A stretch of DNA of 64,000 nucleotides from an uncultured Eubacteriales bacterium (GTDB taxonomy: Bacteria > Bacillota > Clostridia > UMGS1883 > UMGS1540), in contig USAP01000001.1 in NCBI GenBank assembly GCA_900552775.1, forward strand, positions 12,006 through 76,005, read 5' to 3'. The notes beneath the pieces are model-generated. The model was not told the DNA's origin and searched no databases. It saw only the letters and a program-made list of their open reading frames with translations. A program made the position numbers and the translations under genes. Below are positions 61,840 to 64,000 of this stretch, in pieces. The stretch's first letter is position 1; every line of letters starts with the position of its first letter.

Positions 61840-63915
61840 TTATTCCGTCTCTTTTTTCGATTTTTCAATAATCGCCTGAGCAACATTTGCCGGAGCCTCT
61901 TCATATCTTTCGAATTCGAGCGAGAATTTGCCTCTGCCCTGAGTCATCGAGCGCAAATCGGTTGCGTATTTGTTCATTTCGCTCATCGGCACCTCAGCTT
62001 CAACCAAAGCCTTGCCGCCGCCTATCGGGTTCATACCGAGGATTCTGCCGCGGCGTTTGTTTACGTCGCCGACAATATCTCCCATGCTGCTTTCCGGAAT
62101 CGTTACGGAGAGCTTTCCGAAGGGTTCAAGCAAAACGGGATTTGCCTGCTTTAAGCCTTCCTTATATGCCAGCGAAGCCGCCACCTTAAACGCCATTTCC
62201 GAAGAATCAACCGGGTGATACGAGCCGTCAACAAGCGTTGCCTTGAGGTTAACAACCGGATATCCCGCCAAAACGCCGTTTTGAATACATTCTCTCAGAC
62301 CCTTTTCAACAGCCGGGAAATAGTTTTTCGGGACAGCGCCGCCGAAGATGTTTTCGGAAAATTCAAGATCTTCCTGTTCGCCCGGTTCAAACTCAATCCA
62401 GACATGACCGTACTGACCGTGACCGCCGGACTGTTTCTTGTGTTTTCCTTCAACCTTGACTTTTTTGCGTATAGTCTCTCTGTACGGAACTTTGGGTTCG
62501 AAAAGATCAACCGAAACGCCGAATTTTGCTTTAAGTTTGCTTACGATAACGTCAAGGTGCTGCTCGCCCACACCGGAAATCAGCATCTGACGTGTTTCTT
62601 TATTATTTGTTACTTTAAAGCACGGATCTTCTTCTTCAAGCTTGCGCAGACCCGAGCTTACCTTCTCCTCATCGCCTTTTGCCTTTGGCGCAATTGCCAT
62701 GGACAAAACGGGAACGGGGAATTCTATGGAGTCGAGAAGGACGGGCTTTGAAGCCGAGCAAAGCGTGTCTCCCGTTGCGGTTGCGGCAAGCTTTGTAACG
62801 GCGCCTATATCTCCTGCCGTTATCTCCGAAGCTTCAAGCTGCTTTTTGCCGCGCAGGCAGAAAAGCTTGCCTATCTTCTCATTTGTATCTTTATTTGCAT
62901 TGTATACGCTTGAATCAGACTTGATTGTGCCCGAATATACGCGGAATATTGAAATTTTTCCGACAAACGGATCGGCAACTGTTTTAAATACCAAAGCCGA
63001 AAGCGGAGCGTTCTCACTTGGCTCAATCTCAATATCTTCGCCGGTTTTTGCGTCTTTTGCCGCTACATTTCCGTTATCTGCCGGGGACGGGAAATATTTG
63101 GTTATCGCTTCCAAAACGGAAGAAACGCCGAGGTTTGCTATAGCGGAACCGCCGAACACCGGAACTATTGTTCCGCTCTTAACACCGCTTTTAACCGCCG
63201 TGTAAATTTCATCCTGCGTAAATTCTTCTCCGGCAAAGAACTTCTCCATGAGTTCATCGTCCGTTTCGGCAACGGCTTCCATCAAAAGCTCGCGCACGGA
63301 GGCTATATCATCCGCCATGTCGTCGGGTACTTCAATCTCGTCAACGCCGCCGCCCGCATTGTATTTAAATGCGCGCATCTTAACCACATCGACGTGACCC
63401 AAAAGCTTGCCGTTTTCCTTTATCGGGAACTGGAACGGAGCAATTGCCGTTCCGAAACGCTCTTTAAGCTCTTCTATAACCTTCATGTAATGTGCGTTCT
63501 CATCTTCCATCTTATTTATGAAAAACGCAACCGGAATACCTTTTTCTTTGGCATAATCCCATGCCTGCTCTGCGCCCACGGATATACCGGAGCGGCCGCT
63601 GATAAGTATAATCGCACTGTCCGCAACTCTCAGACCTTCAAAAACTTCGCCTACAAAATCAAAATAGCCCGGTGTGTCAATGATATTTATTTTAACGTCA
63701 TTCCACTCAATCGGAGCCATACTGGTGTTGATTGAAATAGCGCGTTTTATTTCTTCAGGATCATAATCTGTTACCGTGGTGCCGTCAGAAATCTTCCCGA
63801 GACGGTCGGAAGCCTTGGAATCAAAAATCATTGCCTCGGCAAATGATGTCTTACCTACTCCTCCGTGTCCCATTAAACAAACATTTCTTAATTTCTCTGT
63901 TGAATACTTTTTCAT
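61840..63915 (-). CDS. EF-G-like GTPase (EF-G2/FusA2 type)
   Basis: A 691-residue elongation factor G homologue with all five domains. The P-loop is GHGGVGKTSFAEA (AHIDAGKTT in canonical EF-G) and the G3 motif DTPGYFDF has Tyr where EF-G has the catalytic His (DTPGH); G4 is NKMED. These are traits of the EF-G2/FusA2 paralogues, GTPases that bind ribosomes but whose role in translocation or recycling is unclear. Domain IV and C-terminal domains (YHPVDSSEMAFKVAASLAYK, GGGKALVEAEVP) are intact. ATG at 63915 follows AGGAGG by 6 nt. A canonical fusA is expected elsewhere in the genome. Confidence 0.88.
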   Translation of the reverse strand: MKKYSTEKLRNVCLMGHGGVGKTSFAEAMIFDSKASDRLGKISDGTTVTDYDPEEIKRAISINTSMAPIEWNDVKINIIDTPGYFDFVGEVFEGLRVADSAIILISGRSGISVGAEQAWDYAKEKGIPVAFFINKMEDENAHYMKVIEELKERFGTAIAPFQFPIKENGKLLGHVDVVKMRAFKYNAGGGVDEIEVPDDMADDIASVRELLMEAVAETDDELMEKFFAGEEFTQDEIYTAVKSGVKSGTIVPVFGGSAIANLGVSSVLEAITKYFPSPADNGNVAAKDAKTGEDIEIEPSENAPLSALVFKTVADPFVGKISIFRVYSGTIKSDSSVYNANKDTNEKIGKLFCLRGKKQLEASEITAGDIGAVTKLAATATGDTLCSASKPVLLDSIEFPVPVLSMAIAPKAKGDEEKVSSGLRKLEEEDPCFKVTNNKETRQMLISGVGEQHLDVIVSKLKAKFGVSVDLFEPKVPYRETIRKKVKVEGKHKKQSGGHGQYGHVWIEFEPGEQEDLEFSENIFGGAVPKNYFPAVEKGLRECIQNGVLAGYPVVNLKATLVDGSYHPVDSSEMAFKVAASLAYKEGLKQANPVLLEPFGKLSVTIPESSMGDIVGDVNKRRGRILGMNPIGGGKALVEAEVPMSEMNKYATDLRSMTQGRGKFSLEFERYEEAPANVAQAIIEKSKKETE

Positions 63916-63967
63916 TACAATCCTCCTAAATATGATATTACTTAATGCAAAATCCTGCACTAATTAT

Positions 63968-63996
63968 ATTATAATACATATCCGGATATGATTAAA
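63968..63996 (-). promoter_or_regulatory. Possible promoter of the EF-G-like gene with palindrome in the spacer
   Basis: Minus-strand TATAAT (63973-63968) with a weak TTTAAT 17 nt upstream. The spacer contains the perfect palindrome CATATCCGGATATG (63977-63990), a possible operator. The -35 match is poor and the window ends just beyond. Confidence 0.4.
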
Positions 63997-64000
63997 TACT

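Overview
The window reads as chromosome from a strictly anaerobic, Gram-positive Clostridia-like bacterium, probably an uncultured gut lineage. Evidence: clostridial-type [FeFe] hydrogenases, NfnAB, meso-diaminopimelate dehydrogenase, CarD, DUF1540 and a Gram-positive Pst-Pho locus; AGGAGG-type ribosome binding sites; TTGACA-17-TATAAT promoters; no respiratory chain genes. I see no rRNA, tRNA, CRISPR array or intact insertion sequence.

Layout. 1-2.7 kb (minus): partial acyl-ACP thioesterase, UPF0210/UPF0237 pair, UPF0340. 2.9-14.2 kb (minus): hydrogen cluster with three different [FeFe] hydrogenases (group B monomer; trimeric bifurcating HydABC; a PAS-bearing sensory HydS overlapping a SpoIIE-type phosphatase), two small [2Fe-2S] proteins and NfnAB. 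14.3-25.8 kb (minus): one long operon running from a malate/lactate dehydrogenase-family gene through fumarase, HdrB, HdrC, HdrA, an MvhD-like protein and three Flx-like proteins to a soluble fumarate-reductase pair. 26-33.4 kb: DtxR and LysR regulators divergent from a feoA-feoA-feoB iron-uptake operon that ends in small membrane proteins and a P1B-type ATPase. 33.4-34.9 kb: AT-rich island with an IS256 transposase remnant, GrpB and a broken hicAB module. 35-38.1 kb: MacB-like ABC exporter. 38.2-44.3 kb: F-type ATP synthase operon with no free delta gene; a delta-like C-terminal domain is fused to the alpha subunit. 44.5-51.7 kb: Ddh, phosphoesterase, DUF1540, ThrC, P-loop protein, Pgi, IspF, IspD, CarD. 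51.9-55.1 kb: GH88 and a putative glycosidase. 55.3-61.7 kb: pstSCAB-phoU-phoB-phoR. 61.8-63.9 kb: an EF-G-like paralogue.

How the parts may work together (inference). The 14-26 kb operon encodes oxaloacetate to malate to fumarate to succinate, together with a flavin-based electron-bifurcation core (FlxA NADH module, HdrA, MvhD-like link, HdrBC). The neighbouring HydABC and NfnAB can exchange NADH, NADPH, ferredoxin and H2. A soluble NADH- and ferredoxin-linked fumarate reductase complex is the most interesting hypothesis here. The delta-alpha ATP synthase fusion is the most striking single-protein oddity. Starts have been moved from the longest ORF to codons with a ribosome binding site where the sequence supports it.
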